Positions 26,818 to 35,127 are shown, counted from the first letter of the stretch. The stretch is 64,000 bases of DNA from Thalassotalea sp. G2M2-11 (GCF_017168195.1 NZ_JADNYL010000003.1:558001-622000); one strand, 5' to 3'. Notes: generated by a model from the letters alone, not told the origin. Translations and numbers: made by a program.

Positions 26818-29715
26818 GTGTTTAAACGCCTAAAAAAACATAGAAAACGAAAATACCTAAAGGCTAATATCGTATTTGGCCTGTGTTTGTTAAGTAATTC
26901 TTTACTATGTCTCGCAACTGAACGCTACCAATTCAAACTACCAGCAATGAATGCCGCTAAAGCGTTAGACAAGTTAGCAGATATCTCTGGTTATTCATTA
27001 ATTTATCCATTTGACGACTCAATTGTCGTTATGACAAACCCGCTTTACGGTACATATTCACTTAGCGATGCCTTAAAAAAACTTCTTTTAAATACTCCTC
27101 TTAGTGCCGTTGCTACAAAAAAGCAGGTGATAGCCGTATCCGCCATTTTAAACAATAACAAAACAACAGAGACATTACCCATCTCGTTACCAGCCAAAAG
27201 CGCTAACACTAAAACCGAACAAAGTGCTGATGAAGATGCTAATAAAGAAAATAAAGCAGAACGGATCCAAATTATTGGTTCACGTCGCCCCTATCGCTCA
27301 CCTAGTGATGCGTTAGCACCGTTAGATATCATTAATCAGCAAGATTTAAAGGCGCGCGGTAACAAGGATATTATCTCAACCCTATCAAGTGTTATCCCCT
27401 CATATAATGCAAGGCAAGAAGCCATTAGTGATGCGGGTACTTTGGTAAGACCGCCTAATCTTAGAGGTTTACCCACAGATAGCATGTTGGTTCTGGTTAA
27501 CGGTAAACGACGTCATCGTAGTGGTGTTATTTACGAATATATTTCAGGATTGAATGTCGGGGCGCATGGCGTCGATCTCGAGCCTATTCCAAGTATCGCC
27601 CTTAAAAGTGTCGAAGTATTAAGGGATGGTGCCGCTGCACAATATGGCTCTGATGCGATTGCTGGTGTTGTTAATTTTCGTTTAGAAAACAATCCAGATA
27701 TACAACACATTGAGTTACGCACTGGTCAATACTATGCTGGTGACGGCAAGAAACTTGAACTTTCAGGAATATTAGGCACCCAGCTAGGTAACGACGGCCT
27801 TGCTAACTTTTCCTTTGAATTATCCCAAAGCGATCCAACCTCGCGCGGAATACAAGATCCTGCTGTGCAGAGTTTAATTGATAGTGGTATCAGCAAAAAT
27901 GATATTCAAGACCCTGTAGTGATTTGGGGTGCACCTGAAATAGCCAACAATATCAAAACATTTGCTAATATAGAAATGGATATTGGCGAGCTAAACCATT
28001 ATCAGCAACTTTATCTATTTGGCAACTGGGCACAACGCAATGTCGACGGCAGTTTTTTTTATCGTAATCCAAATACGAGAGCCAGTGTCTTTACTAACCC
28101 GAATGATGGCACACGCTTGTTTTTTGATATGACCAGTGACCATACAGGAAATTGCCCTTCCCCAACTATTCCAGGTAGTGAAGGTGATTCAGAGGCCTTG
28201 GCGGCAGTCATGGCTAACGATAACTGTTTTGCTTTTAACGAACGCTTTCCTGGCGGCTTCACCCCTCGATTTGGCGGTGTAATTACCGACACCAGCATAG
28301 CCGCTGGCATACGTGGAGCTTTAGCCCATGGTGATGCTGAATTAAGCTATGATATCAGTATGGTATTAGGTAAAAATCATATCGATTATGAATTACATAA
28401 AACCGTTAATGCATCATTAGGTGAAGATTCCCCAGTAGATTTTAATTTAGGTTCTCAAATTCAAACAGAGCGAGTATTCAACGCTGACTTTACCTATCCA
28501 CTAGAAGTGGGTTTTGAATCTGAGTTAAATATTGCCTTTGGCTACCAAAATCACTTTGAGCAATTTGAAATTGTCGCAGGAGATCGCGCCTCATACCAAG
28601 CAGGTAGTTTTTCAAACAATGGCGAAGCCGTAGGAGCCAATGGTTTCCCAGGTTTCTCTCCTGATACAGCGGGTGTTAATCATCGCACATCAAGCGCGTT
28701 ATATTTAGATATTGAAGGTGATGTAACTGAAAACCTTTTAGTCTCTCTTGCAATGAGATATGAAAAAATAGGGAAGATAGGTAATACATTTGATGGTAAA
28801 ATTTCAGCACGTTTACAAGTAACAGATGACATTGCCTTTCGCTCAACGCTCAGTAGTGGCTTTAGGGCACCTACGGTTGGGCAGTCTACCCTTGAGCGCA
28901 TATCGACCTCAAACTCTGTGATTGATGATGTCGTCGTTCAACAAAGCTCGCAACTCGTGAGTGCGTTAAGTCCAATAGCAACAGCTCGCTCGGGAGGCAA
29001 ACTAGAGCCAGAAAAAGCCACTAGTTTTAGTTTTGGGGCATTATCAGAGATAGGGCCAGTGAATATCACTTTAGATTACTTTTATATTGACGTAGATGAT
29101 CGCTTATCACTATTCACCAGTGAAATTGTCGCAAGTGATGCGTCATTGTTAGCTGCTTCTGGAGTAGGCTCAAACGTAACAAATATTCAATATTACGCGA
29201 ACGATTTTAATTCTACGACCCAAGGCCTTGACTTAGTAGCAAGTTTGCCATTTGAATTCGCCAACGGAAGCAACTTGTTGTCATTAGCATTAAATTACAC
29301 CGATACAGCTTTAGAAGTCACTAACGACAACAGTCCGATCTCAAATCTTAATGAACAAAAAGAGCGTGAAGACGGCCTCCCTAAAACTCGTGGAGTATTA
29401 ACCTACTCATACTCACAAGGAGATTTAACAGCAAGAGTTGGCCTTAATTATTATGGCAGCTTTTATAATGCTCAATTTAACGACGTATCCCTTATTGAAA
29501 AAGTAGCCCCAATTGTGATGACCGATGTAGAAATTTCCTACAACATTACTAATAAACTAGTTGCTGCGTTTGGTGCTAAAAATATTTTTAATGTTTTTCC
29601 TGAAGAATATAGTGAAGGACGCACCCCCGGATTTTTAGGTGCTATATATCCGTTAAACTCCCCTACAGGCTTTAATGGCGGACATTATTATCTGCGAGTA
29701 GGTTGGGACTTTTAA
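26818..29715 (+). CDS. TonB-dependent receptor with N-terminal STN signalling domain
   Basis: Outer-membrane receptor-transducer of the FecA type, 965 aa from GTG. A very basic n-region (FKRLKKHRKRKYLK) precedes the signal-peptide core (IVFGLCLLSNSLLCLA). The STN domain is about residues 38-105 (FKLPAMNAAKALDKLADISG). A polar linker, a TonB-box-like ERIQIIGSRR, the plug (about 165-285) and a barrel ending in YLRVGWDF follow. The STN domain should contact the FecR-type protein at 22557-23594 and so report substrate binding to the ECF sigma factor. The paralogue upstream lacks this domain. The start is unusual: an in-frame TAA precedes the GTG. Confidence 0.92.
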   Translation: MFKRLKKHRKRKYLKANIVFGLCLLSNSLLCLATERYQFKLPAMNAAKALDKLADISGYSLIYPFDDSIVVMTNPLYGTYSLSDALKKLLLNTPLSAVATKKQVIAVSAILNNNKTTETLPISLPAKSANTKTEQSADEDANKENKAERIQIIGSRRPYRSPSDALAPLDIINQQDLKARGNKDIISTLSSVIPSYNARQEAISDAGTLVRPPNLRGLPTDSMLVLVNGKRRHRSGVIYEYISGLNVGAHGVDLEPIPSIALKSVEVLRDGAAAQYGSDAIAGVVNFRLENNPDIQHIELRTGQYYAGDGKKLELSGILGTQLGNDGLANFSFELSQSDPTSRGIQDPAVQSLIDSGISKNDIQDPVVIWGAPEIANNIKTFANIEMDIGELNHYQQLYLFGNWAQRNVDGSFFYRNPNTRASVFTNPNDGTRLFFDMTSDHTGNCPSPTIPGSEGDSEALAAVMANDNCFAFNERFPGGFTPRFGGVITDTSIAAGIRGALAHGDAELSYDISMVLGKNHIDYELHKTVNASLGEDSPVDFNLGSQIQTERVFNADFTYPLEVGFESELNIAFGYQNHFEQFEIVAGDRASYQAGSFSNNGEAVGANGFPGFSPDTAGVNHRTSSALYLDIEGDVTENLLVSLAMRYEKIGKIGNTFDGKISARLQVTDDIAFRSTLSSGFRAPTVGQSTLERISTSNSVIDDVVVQQSSQLVSALSPIATARSGGKLEPEKATSFSFGALSEIGPVNITLDYFYIDVDDRLSLFTSEIVASDASLLAASGVGSNVTNIQYYANDFNSTTQGLDLVASLPFEFANGSNLLSLALNYTDTALEVTNDNSPISNLNEQKEREDGLPKTRGVLTYSYSQGDLTARVGLNYYGSFYNAQFNDVSLIEKVAPIVMTDVEISYNITNKLVAAFGAKNIFNVFPEEYSEGRTPGFLGAIYPLNSPTGFNGGHYYLRVGWDF

Positions 29716-29892
29716 CGTAAATATCGGCTTGCTAGCAGCTATGAGCTTAGCATCTTTATTTTGATGTTTTTACAAATCATCACAAATAGATAAGAGATAA
29801 CAATAGAAATTGTTTTATGAAAAACGTGATCGTACATCTTTAACCGACATGTTTTGGTTAAAAGCGTAATCAATGAACGTTTTGATAAATAA

Positions 29893-29979
29893 TGGTACCC
29901 GGGGCCGGACTTGAACCGGCACGCTGTTACCAGCGAGGGATTTTAAATCCCTTGTGTCTACCAATTCCACCACCCGGGC
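29893..29979 (-). tRNA. tRNA-Leu (anticodon TAA)
   Basis: An 87 nt class II tRNA with a long variable arm and encoded CCA. The anticodon loop is TTTAAAA, giving TAA, which reads UUA. It is identical in sequence to the copy at 30297-30383. Last gene of the Gly-Gly-Leu unit. Confidence 0.97.
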
Positions 29980-30045
29980 ATAAGGGAAGTTTTTTATAGT
30001 AGGTATTGGTTTGACCTACTCTCTCATTAGCGAGCCAATGAAAAT

Positions 30046-30121
30046 TGGAGCGGCTAACGAGACTCGAACTCGTGACATTCACGTTGGCAACGTGATGCTC
30101 TACCAACTGAGCTACAGCCGC
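30046..30121 (-). tRNA. tRNA-Gly (anticodon GCC), copy 3
   Basis: 76 nt cloverleaf with CCA encoded. The acceptor stem begins GCGGCTG, the anticodon loop TTGCCAA gives GCC, and the T-arm is GAGTTCGAGTCTC. Identical to the other two glycine copies in this cluster. Confidence 0.97.
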
Positions 30122-30148
30122 TTATTAATTTTTACCTACCTGAAAGAT

Positions 30149-30224
30149 TGGAGCGGCTAACGAGACTCGAACTCGTGACATTCACGTTGGCAACGTGATG
30201 CTCTACCAACTGAGCTACAGCCGC
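30149..30224 (-). tRNA. tRNA-Gly (anticodon GCC), copy 2
   Basis: 76 nt, identical in sequence to the neighbouring glycine copies, with CCA encoded. First gene of the second transcription unit; the promoter at 30247-30275 lies 23 nt upstream. Confidence 0.97.
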
Positions 30225-30246
30225 ATAATCGTTTTTCAGGTCGCGC

Positions 30247-30275
30247 ATTCTAGCGCATTGTTTTTTCTAATTCAA
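30247..30275 (-). promoter_or_regulatory. Sigma-70 promoter of the Gly-Gly-Leu tRNA unit
   Basis: On the minus strand, TTGAAT (-35), 17 bp, TAGAAT (-10), then a GC-rich discriminator (GCGCGACC) typical of stringently controlled stable-RNA promoters. It lies in the spacer between tRNA-Leu and tRNA-Gly. Confidence 0.75.
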
Positions 30276-30296
30276 CTTCAACTCTAGCGGATGAAA

Positions 30297-30383
30297 TGGT
30301 ACCCGGGGCCGGACTTGAACCGGCACGCTGTTACCAGCGAGGGATTTTAAATCCCTTGTGTCTACCAATTCCACCACCCGGGC
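30297..30383 (-). tRNA. leuZ: tRNA-Leu (anticodon TAA)
   Basis: An 87 nt class II tRNA with anticodon TAA and encoded CCA, identical to the copy at 29893-29979. The Gly-Cys-Leu order downstream of pgsA matches glyW-cysT-leuZ of E. coli, hence the symbol. Confidence 0.97.
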
Positions 30384-30387
30384 AGTA

Positions 30388-30461
30388 TGGAGGCGGGTCC
30401 CGGAGTCGAACCGAGGTCCACGGATTTGCAATCCGCTGCATAGCCACTCTGCCAACCCGCC
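30388..30461 (-). tRNA. cysT: tRNA-Cys (anticodon GCA)
   Basis: 74 nt cloverleaf with CCA encoded and anticodon loop TTGCAAA, giving GCA. It is the only Cys tRNA here, 4 nt from tRNA-Leu, in the conserved glyW-cysT-leuZ order. Confidence 0.97.
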
Positions 30462-30516
30462 GTTTCATCAACTACGAGCTGAGTAGTATTCCTTAGAATT
30501 TTCTCTTAAAGAGAAT

Positions 30517-30592
30517 TGGAGCGGCTAACGAGACTCGAACTCGTGACATTCACGTTGGCAACGTGATGCTCTACCAACTGAGCTACAGCCGC
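30517..30592 (-). tRNA. glyW: tRNA-Gly (anticodon GCC), copy 1
   Basis: 76 nt with CCA encoded; anticodon loop TTGCCAA gives GCC. First gene of the Gly-Cys-Leu unit, downstream of a strong promoter. A GTTGAC-N5-GTCAAC hairpin (30600-30616) lies in the leader just before it. Confidence 0.97.
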
Positions 30593-30625
30593 TTCATCTG
30601 TTGACTCCCTGTCAACTGGTGGTGC

Positions 30626-30653
30626 ATTCTACATTGAAATATTTACGAGTCAA
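30626..30653 (-). promoter_or_regulatory. Sigma-70 promoter of the Gly-Cys-Leu tRNA unit
   Basis: On the minus strand, TTGACT (-35), 16 bp, TAGAAT (-10), then GCACCACC as a GC-rich discriminator. The -10 region resembles that of the second tRNA promoter. Transcription would start about 25 nt before the first tRNA-Gly. Confidence 0.8.
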
Positions 30654-30750
30654 CTATTTAATTTCATTTTTATTTTAAGTGGTTAAAAACCGTCTAAAAT
30701 GATGTTTTTTTAGCTGACAACAAGCTGTTTTGCTTGGTTTTTAAACAGTA

Positions 30751-31332
30751 TTACTCCCCTTTTAACTCTGGCCATGCCGCTTTGAAATATTCCAACATGG
30801 TCCAAACCGTTAAAATAGTTGCAATAAAATAAAACGCATAGGCAGCAAACATTAAAATTTCATGAGGAAAATGAAAGAAAATAAGTGGGATATCATAATC
30901 GGGTTGCCAAATTAAGCCCATGATACCAAGCATTTGTGCTGCAGTTTTATATTTGCCTAATTGCGAAACCGCCACTATGCTGCGTTTGCCTCGTGAAGAC
31001 ATAAATTCGCGCAAGCCACTAATAAAAATTTCTCGCGCAATCATCAACATTGCAGGCACCGCGATATACCAATGCTGAAAATCAACTGCAATCATGATTA
31101 ATGCAGTTGCTACCATTAATTTATCAGCGACGGGATCAATAAACGCACCAAACGCGGACGATTGATTTAATTTTCTCGCTAAGTAACCATCTAAGGCATC
31201 ACTGATTGAAGCTAACCAAAAAACAGCAAACGCGCCAAAATGATTCCATGAGATAGGTAAATAAAAAACAATAATAAAAACTGGGATTAAAATAATTCTA
31301 AATAAAGTTATTTGGTTTGGAATAGTCCACAT
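30751..31332 (-). CDS. pgsA: Phosphatidylglycerophosphate synthase
   Basis: Inner-membrane enzyme that joins CDP-diacylglycerol and glycerol-3-phosphate, the committed step to phosphatidylglycerol and cardiolipin. The 193 aa protein opens with MWTIPNQITLFRI, as in the family. The CDP-alcohol phosphotransferase signature DALDGYLAR-N8-G-N3-D-N3-D is intact (ending GAFIDPVADK). It has about four to five hydrophobic helices. It sits between uvrC and the tRNA cluster, as in E. coli. Confidence 0.97.
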   Translation of the reverse strand: MWTIPNQITLFRIILIPVFIIVFYLPISWNHFGAFAVFWLASISDALDGYLARKLNQSSAFGAFIDPVADKLMVATALIMIAVDFQHWYIAVPAMLMIAREIFISGLREFMSSRGKRSIVAVSQLGKYKTAAQMLGIMGLIWQPDYDIPLIFFHFPHEILMFAAYAFYFIATILTVWTMLEYFKAAWPELKGE

Positions 31333-31454
31333 ATATCCACACTACATTATTAGTACATCTAGTAAATCGCTAGCAAGAAACTATTAATCACAGCCATTAA
31401 AAACTAAAAGTAAACGATATAATTGTTATATCGTTATTCTACACAGATATTGAA

Positions 31455-33293
31455 TTAATTGTCATGTAAGGCGTCATAAATATTTTGTGCTAAAGCAGAG
31501 CTAATGCCTGGTACTTTTTCTAACGTTTTTTGATCTGCCTTAATCACTTCCTGTAATCCACCAAGATAATTCAATAATGCTTGGCGTTTTTTAGCTCCTA
31601 TACCAGGAATTGACTCTAAGGTGGATGTTTTACCCACTTTTTGTCGTTTAGCCCTGTGACCTGCAATCGCAAAACGATGGGATTCATCACGAATATGCTG
31701 CACTAAATGAAGTGCGGGTGAGGTACCAGGTAGTGAAATCAATTGATGACTGCCTGCCATAATAAGCGTTTCTAAGCCAGGCTTTCGTGATTCTCCTTTG
31801 GCCACCCCCACTAATAGAGGAGTTTTATCTAGTGCAAGTTCAGCAAAAAATTGCTCCGCTTTTGCCAATTGCCCTTTACCGCCATCAATAAAGACAATAT
31901 CTGGCATATTATCGCTTGAAGTCACCTTGCCATAGCGTTTATTTAAAGCAAAGGCCATAGCGGCGTAATCATCTCCAGGAGTGATGCCATGAACATTATA
32001 TCGACGATAATCACTCTTTAATGGCCCTTCTTGATTGAACACCACATTTGACGCGATGGTTTGCTGCCCCATGGTATGGCTGATATCAAAACACTCGATA
32101 CGATTGATGCCATTGGGTAACTCGAATACGTCATTTAATGCAGAGAACCGTGCCTGCATTGACTCTTTATGACTATTTTTACTGGCTAATGCATTCTGGG
32201 CGTTAGTATTAGCAAGTTTTAAATACTGAGTGCGCTCAGAACGTACATTGGCTGAAACTTTAACATCATGCCGTGCCTGCTCCGCCAGTAATGATGTAAG
32301 TTCTATATCAGTATCTAAAGCAAATGGCAGTACGATTTCTTTAGGAATGTTCCCCGCCGCAATATCAACAGCGAAGTAATGCTGTTCGATAAATGCAATT
32401 AACACTTCGGTGTCCTGAGTATCAATAGGAATCGTGGGGAAAAAGCTTTTGCTACCTAAAATTTTATGATCTCGGATAAACAATAAATGAATACAAACTT
32501 GCGATTGTTGACGATAAAAACCGATAACATCCATTTCTGCCGCCATGCCACTGACAAATTGCTGTTGCTGTACCTTTCGTAAGGTCGCTATTTGATCACG
32601 ATATTTAGCGGCTTTTTCAAACGCCAACGATCGGCTTGCCTCTTCCATTTTAACGACAAGTTGTTCAATCACTTGAGAGTTTTTTCCGCGCAAAAACAAC
32701 TTAGCTAAAGCCACTTGTTGGTGATAATCATCAACTGAAATTCGATCTACACAAGGTGCAGAACAGCGGCCTAATTGATATTGCAAACAAGGGCGACTCC
32801 GTGCCCGATAATAACTATCTTCACATTGTCGAATAGGAAATAGTTTTTGCATCAGCCTTAAGCTTTCCCAAACGGCACCCACCGTTGGATAAGGACCAAA
32901 ATACTCACCTTTGACCTTCTTCCCACCTCGATGCAAGCCTAGTTTAGGGTGCTTATGATCGGTGATTAACAAGTAGGGGTATGATTTATCATCACGCAGT
33001 AAAATATTATATTTAGGCTGATATTTTTTTATGTAATTATTTTCTAAAAGCAGCGCTTCCCCTTCGGTATGGGTCACGGTGACATCTATTGCACAAATTT
33101 GTTTAACTAAAGCTTTGGTTTTATTACTGCCAACATCTTTACGAAAATAACTGGCTAAGCGCTTTTTTAACTGTTTGGCTTTACCAACATAAATCACTTT
33201 TTGCTGGTGATCATACATGCGATACACCCCTGCTTGTTGAGAAACAGAGGCTAAGAATGCTTGGTGATCAAATGAGTTTTCTGGGGTAGACAA
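31455..33293 (-). CDS. uvrC: Excinuclease ABC subunit C
   Basis: Makes both incisions in nucleotide-excision repair with UvrB. The 612 aa protein has a GIY-YIG nuclease domain at about 15-95 (GVYRMYDHQQKVIYVGKAKQ), a cysteine cluster (CLQYQLGRCSAPC), a UVR motif near 205-240, an RNase-H-like nuclease (ECFDISHTMG, IDGGKGQL) and tandem helix-hairpin-helix motifs at the C-terminus (ESIPGIGAKKRQALL, EKVPGISSALAQNI). The start is TTG: no ATG precedes residue 26, which is already inside the nuclease fold. The gap to uvrY is only 14 nt, so translation is probably coupled. Confidence 0.97.
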   Translation of the reverse strand: MSTPENSFDHQAFLASVSQQAGVYRMYDHQQKVIYVGKAKQLKKRLASYFRKDVGSNKTKALVKQICAIDVTVTHTEGEALLLENNYIKKYQPKYNILLRDDKSYPYLLITDHKHPKLGLHRGGKKVKGEYFGPYPTVGAVWESLRLMQKLFPIRQCEDSYYRARSRPCLQYQLGRCSAPCVDRISVDDYHQQVALAKLFLRGKNSQVIEQLVVKMEEASRSLAFEKAAKYRDQIATLRKVQQQQFVSGMAAEMDVIGFYRQQSQVCIHLLFIRDHKILGSKSFFPTIPIDTQDTEVLIAFIEQHYFAVDIAAGNIPKEIVLPFALDTDIELTSLLAEQARHDVKVSANVRSERTQYLKLANTNAQNALASKNSHKESMQARFSALNDVFELPNGINRIECFDISHTMGQQTIASNVVFNQEGPLKSDYRRYNVHGITPGDDYAAMAFALNKRYGKVTSSDNMPDIVFIDGGKGQLAKAEQFFAELALDKTPLLVGVAKGESRKPGLETLIMAGSHQLISLPGTSPALHLVQHIRDESHRFAIAGHRAKRQKVGKTSTLESIPGIGAKKRQALLNYLGGLQEVIKADQKTLEKVPGISSALAQNIYDALHDN

Positions 33294-33307
33294 TGGTTTA
33301 TTAGCGA

Positions 33308-33952
33308 TTAAAGTTTTTCTGTTTTTAACATGCCGTGGCGTATGGCTAAATGCGTTAATTCAACATCATTACTCACACCGAGTTTTTCGAACATACGATA
33401 TCGATAGCTGTTTATCGTTTTCGTACTTAATACGAGTTGTTCTGATATATCAGGAACTTTTTCACCACGAGTGATCATTAGCATAATTTGTAATTCACGC
33501 TCTGATAATGCGTTAAAAGGATTTTCATCGGCAGATTTAAATTGGCTGAGTGCCATTTGTTGGGCAATTTCAGGCGTTAAATAACGTTGGCCAGAATGAA
33601 CCGCGCGAATGGCATTAACCATTTCATCAGGACCAGCGCCCTTAGTTAAATAGCCCGCCGCGCCAATTTGCATAACTTTGGTTGGGATAGGATCTTCGCA
33701 ATAAACCGTTAACACGATCACCTTGACATCCGGCGCATAGCGAATAATTTTTTTCGTCGCTTCTAAGCCACCGATCCCCGGCATATTCATATCCATCAAG
33801 ACAACATCCGGTTCTGTTTTACGACAAAATTGTACGGCTTCTTCACCCGTTTTTGCTTCTCCGATCACCTTAAAACCTTTGATTTCGTCAAGTATTTTTC
33901 TAATACCTGTACGTACTAATTCGTGATCATCTACTAATAAAACATTTATCAA
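33308..33952 (-). CDS. uvrY: Response regulator UvrY/GacA
   Basis: LuxR-type response regulator of the BarA-UvrY system, which turns on the CsrB-type RNAs that sequester CsrA. The 214 aa protein has a receiver domain with Asp54 (LMDMNMPGIGG) and a C-terminal LuxR HTH (ALSERELQIMLMITRGEK, LSTKTINSYRYRMFEKLG). The N-terminus MINVLLVDDHELVR matches the family. The start codon is TTG with an AAAGG site 9 nt upstream. It is cotranscribed with uvrC, the conserved arrangement. Confidence 0.96.
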   Translation of the reverse strand: MINVLLVDDHELVRTGIRKILDEIKGFKVIGEAKTGEEAVQFCRKTEPDVVLMDMNMPGIGGLEATKKIIRYAPDVKVIVLTVYCEDPIPTKVMQIGAAGYLTKGAGPDEMVNAIRAVHSGQRYLTPEIAQQMALSQFKSADENPFNALSERELQIMLMITRGEKVPDISEQLVLSTKTINSYRYRMFEKLGVSNDVELTHLAIRHGMLKTEKL

Positions 33953-34106
33953 GGGAGGCTACCTTTATTTATCTTTTTCACTAGGTGTAAACAGCAAAGA
34001 ACCGATAGAATAAAACCAAACTTTACCAAACACAATCGAAATCATACCAAAGTAAATTAAAATTTTATCGCGACTTATCCGACTTATAATCAGTATAACA
34101 GATCAA

Positions 34107-34379
34107 TTATAACTTATGTTTATTAAGCCAATTATTTAATAACCCTATTTGACCGTTTTTATAAGCAGCAAAAGTTAAGCGGATGGCATTGCTGAGTATG
34201 ATGCTATCATTCCAGCCAGTTTGCTCAGCTATCATTTGATAGCACTTTTTAGCTTCAGGAGATAAATAGCCACGCATTTCCTGTTTACCTTTCTCTTTTT
34301 GCCGATCACGATATCGTTTTTGCTTTTCAGCATTACTCAATGCTTTTTTCTTTCTATTTATCAATTCATTATCAGACAT
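34107..34379 (-). CDS. Small basic protein, possible ribbon-helix-helix fold
   Basis: A 90 aa protein I do not recognise. The first 35 residues are strongly basic and charged (RKKKALSNAEKQKRYRDRQK). The second half (MRGYLSPEAKKCYQMIAEQ, then SIILSNAIRLTFAAY) has a strand-helix-helix look resembling CopB/RepB-like ribbon-helix-helix proteins. I chose the ATG at 34379 (MSDNELINR); a TTG three codons upstream is also possible. It stands alone between uvrY and fabA, separated from uvrY by about 150 bp. Function unknown; DNA binding is a guess from composition. Confidence 0.65.
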   Translation of the reverse strand: MSDNELINRKKKALSNAEKQKRYRDRQKEKGKQEMRGYLSPEAKKCYQMIAEQTGWNDSIILSNAIRLTFAAYKNGQIGLLNNWLNKHKL

Positions 34380-34476
34380 AAAACACAACTAAATTCTGGT
34401 TACGTATAACCACATTTTACCGATTGTTTGCGTTAACTCAAATAAATATTAATTAATTAACTGTTCAGAGTTGTTT

Positions 34477-34494
34477 AGTGTACAAGTGTTCGCT
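34477..34494. promoter_or_regulatory. FabR-like operator upstream of fabA
   Basis: AGTGTACAAGTGTTCGCT, an imperfect inverted repeat (AGTGTACAA against AGCGAACAC), 46 nt before the fabA start. The form resembles FabR/DesT-type operators that control unsaturated fatty acid synthesis. The match is from memory of the motif, so confidence is moderate. Confidence 0.42.
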
Positions 34495-34540
34495 AAAGTA
34501 GCGCTTTTAAAAATTTATGAAACTAGAGTAATTATTACCC

Positions 34541-35056
34541 ATGGAACAAAAGAATTCATTTTCCAAAGAAGATTTGATTTTAGCAGGCACTACCGACTTT
34601 TTTGGTGAAGGTAACAGTAAACTGCCTTCTGATAACATGTTAATGATGGACCGTATTAACCTTATTACCGAAGAAGGTGGTTTATTTGATAAGGGTGAAA
34701 TTATCGCAGAGCTCGATATTACTCCAGATTTATGGTTTTTTGACTGTCACTTTAAAGGTGATCCGGTAATGCCTGGATGTTTAGGTTTAGACGCTATGTG
34801 GCAACTGGTTGGCTTTTATCTCGCATGGGCAGGTGGTCCAGGTCGTGGACGTGCTTTAGGTGTTGGTGAAGTTAAATTTACCGGTCAAATCTTACCAACC
34901 TCGAAAAAAGTAACTTATAAAATCGATTTAAAACGTGTTATCAAGCGTAAATTGTTTATGGGTATTGCTGATGGTACAGTCAGCGTCGATGGTAAAGTGA
35001 TCTACACAGCAAAAGATTTGAAAGTGGGCCTATTTACCGATACGTCTTCGTTCTAA
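34541..35056 (+). CDS. fabA: 3-hydroxydecanoyl-ACP dehydratase/isomerase FabA
   Basis: Makes and isomerises the C10 double bond that starts unsaturated fatty acid synthesis, important for membrane fluidity in the cold. The protein is 171 aa, the usual length. The active-site His is in [15 protein letters not shown] and the catalytic Asp in [26 protein letters not shown] follows. It stands alone with its own promoter region and is followed by a long perfect hairpin. Confidence 0.98.
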   Translation: MEQKNSFSKEDLILAGTTDFFGEGNSKLPSDNMLMMDRINLITEEGGLFDKGEIIAELDITPDLWFFDCHFKGDPVMPGCLGLDAMWQLVGFYLAWAGGPGRGRALGVGEVKFTGQILPTSKKVTYKIDLKRVIKRKLFMGIADGTVSVDGKVIYTAKDLKVGLFTDTSSF

Positions 35057-35084
35057 CTAGTTCAAATACGCTCTATCACAAAGC

Positions 35085-35127
35085 TCAGCCGTTAATTATA
35101 GTCAATATAATTAACGGCTGATTTGTT
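35085..35127 (+). terminator. Probable terminator of fabA
   Basis: A perfect 16 bp stem (TCAGCCGTTAATTATA and its complement) with a 5 nt loop, followed by a modest T-rich tail (TTTGTTT). It starts 28 nt after the fabA stop. Confidence 0.8.

Noticed and set aside
29838-29864. TTTAACC / GGTTAAA hairpin after the last tRNA-Leu considered as the tRNA-operon terminator
   Set aside because: The 7 bp stem has a 10 nt loop and no U-run in the correct direction, so it is too weak to call.
30267-30496. Overlapping short open frames on both strands (for example one beginning MAEWLCSGL)
   Set aside because: They lie over the tRNA-Leu and tRNA-Cys genes; such peptides are well-known false proteins translated from tRNA sequence.
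29893-30592. Near-identical repeats that at first look like a CRISPR or repeat array
   Set aside because: Each repeat folds as a complete tRNA with encoded CCA; spacers are irregular and the anticodons are clear.
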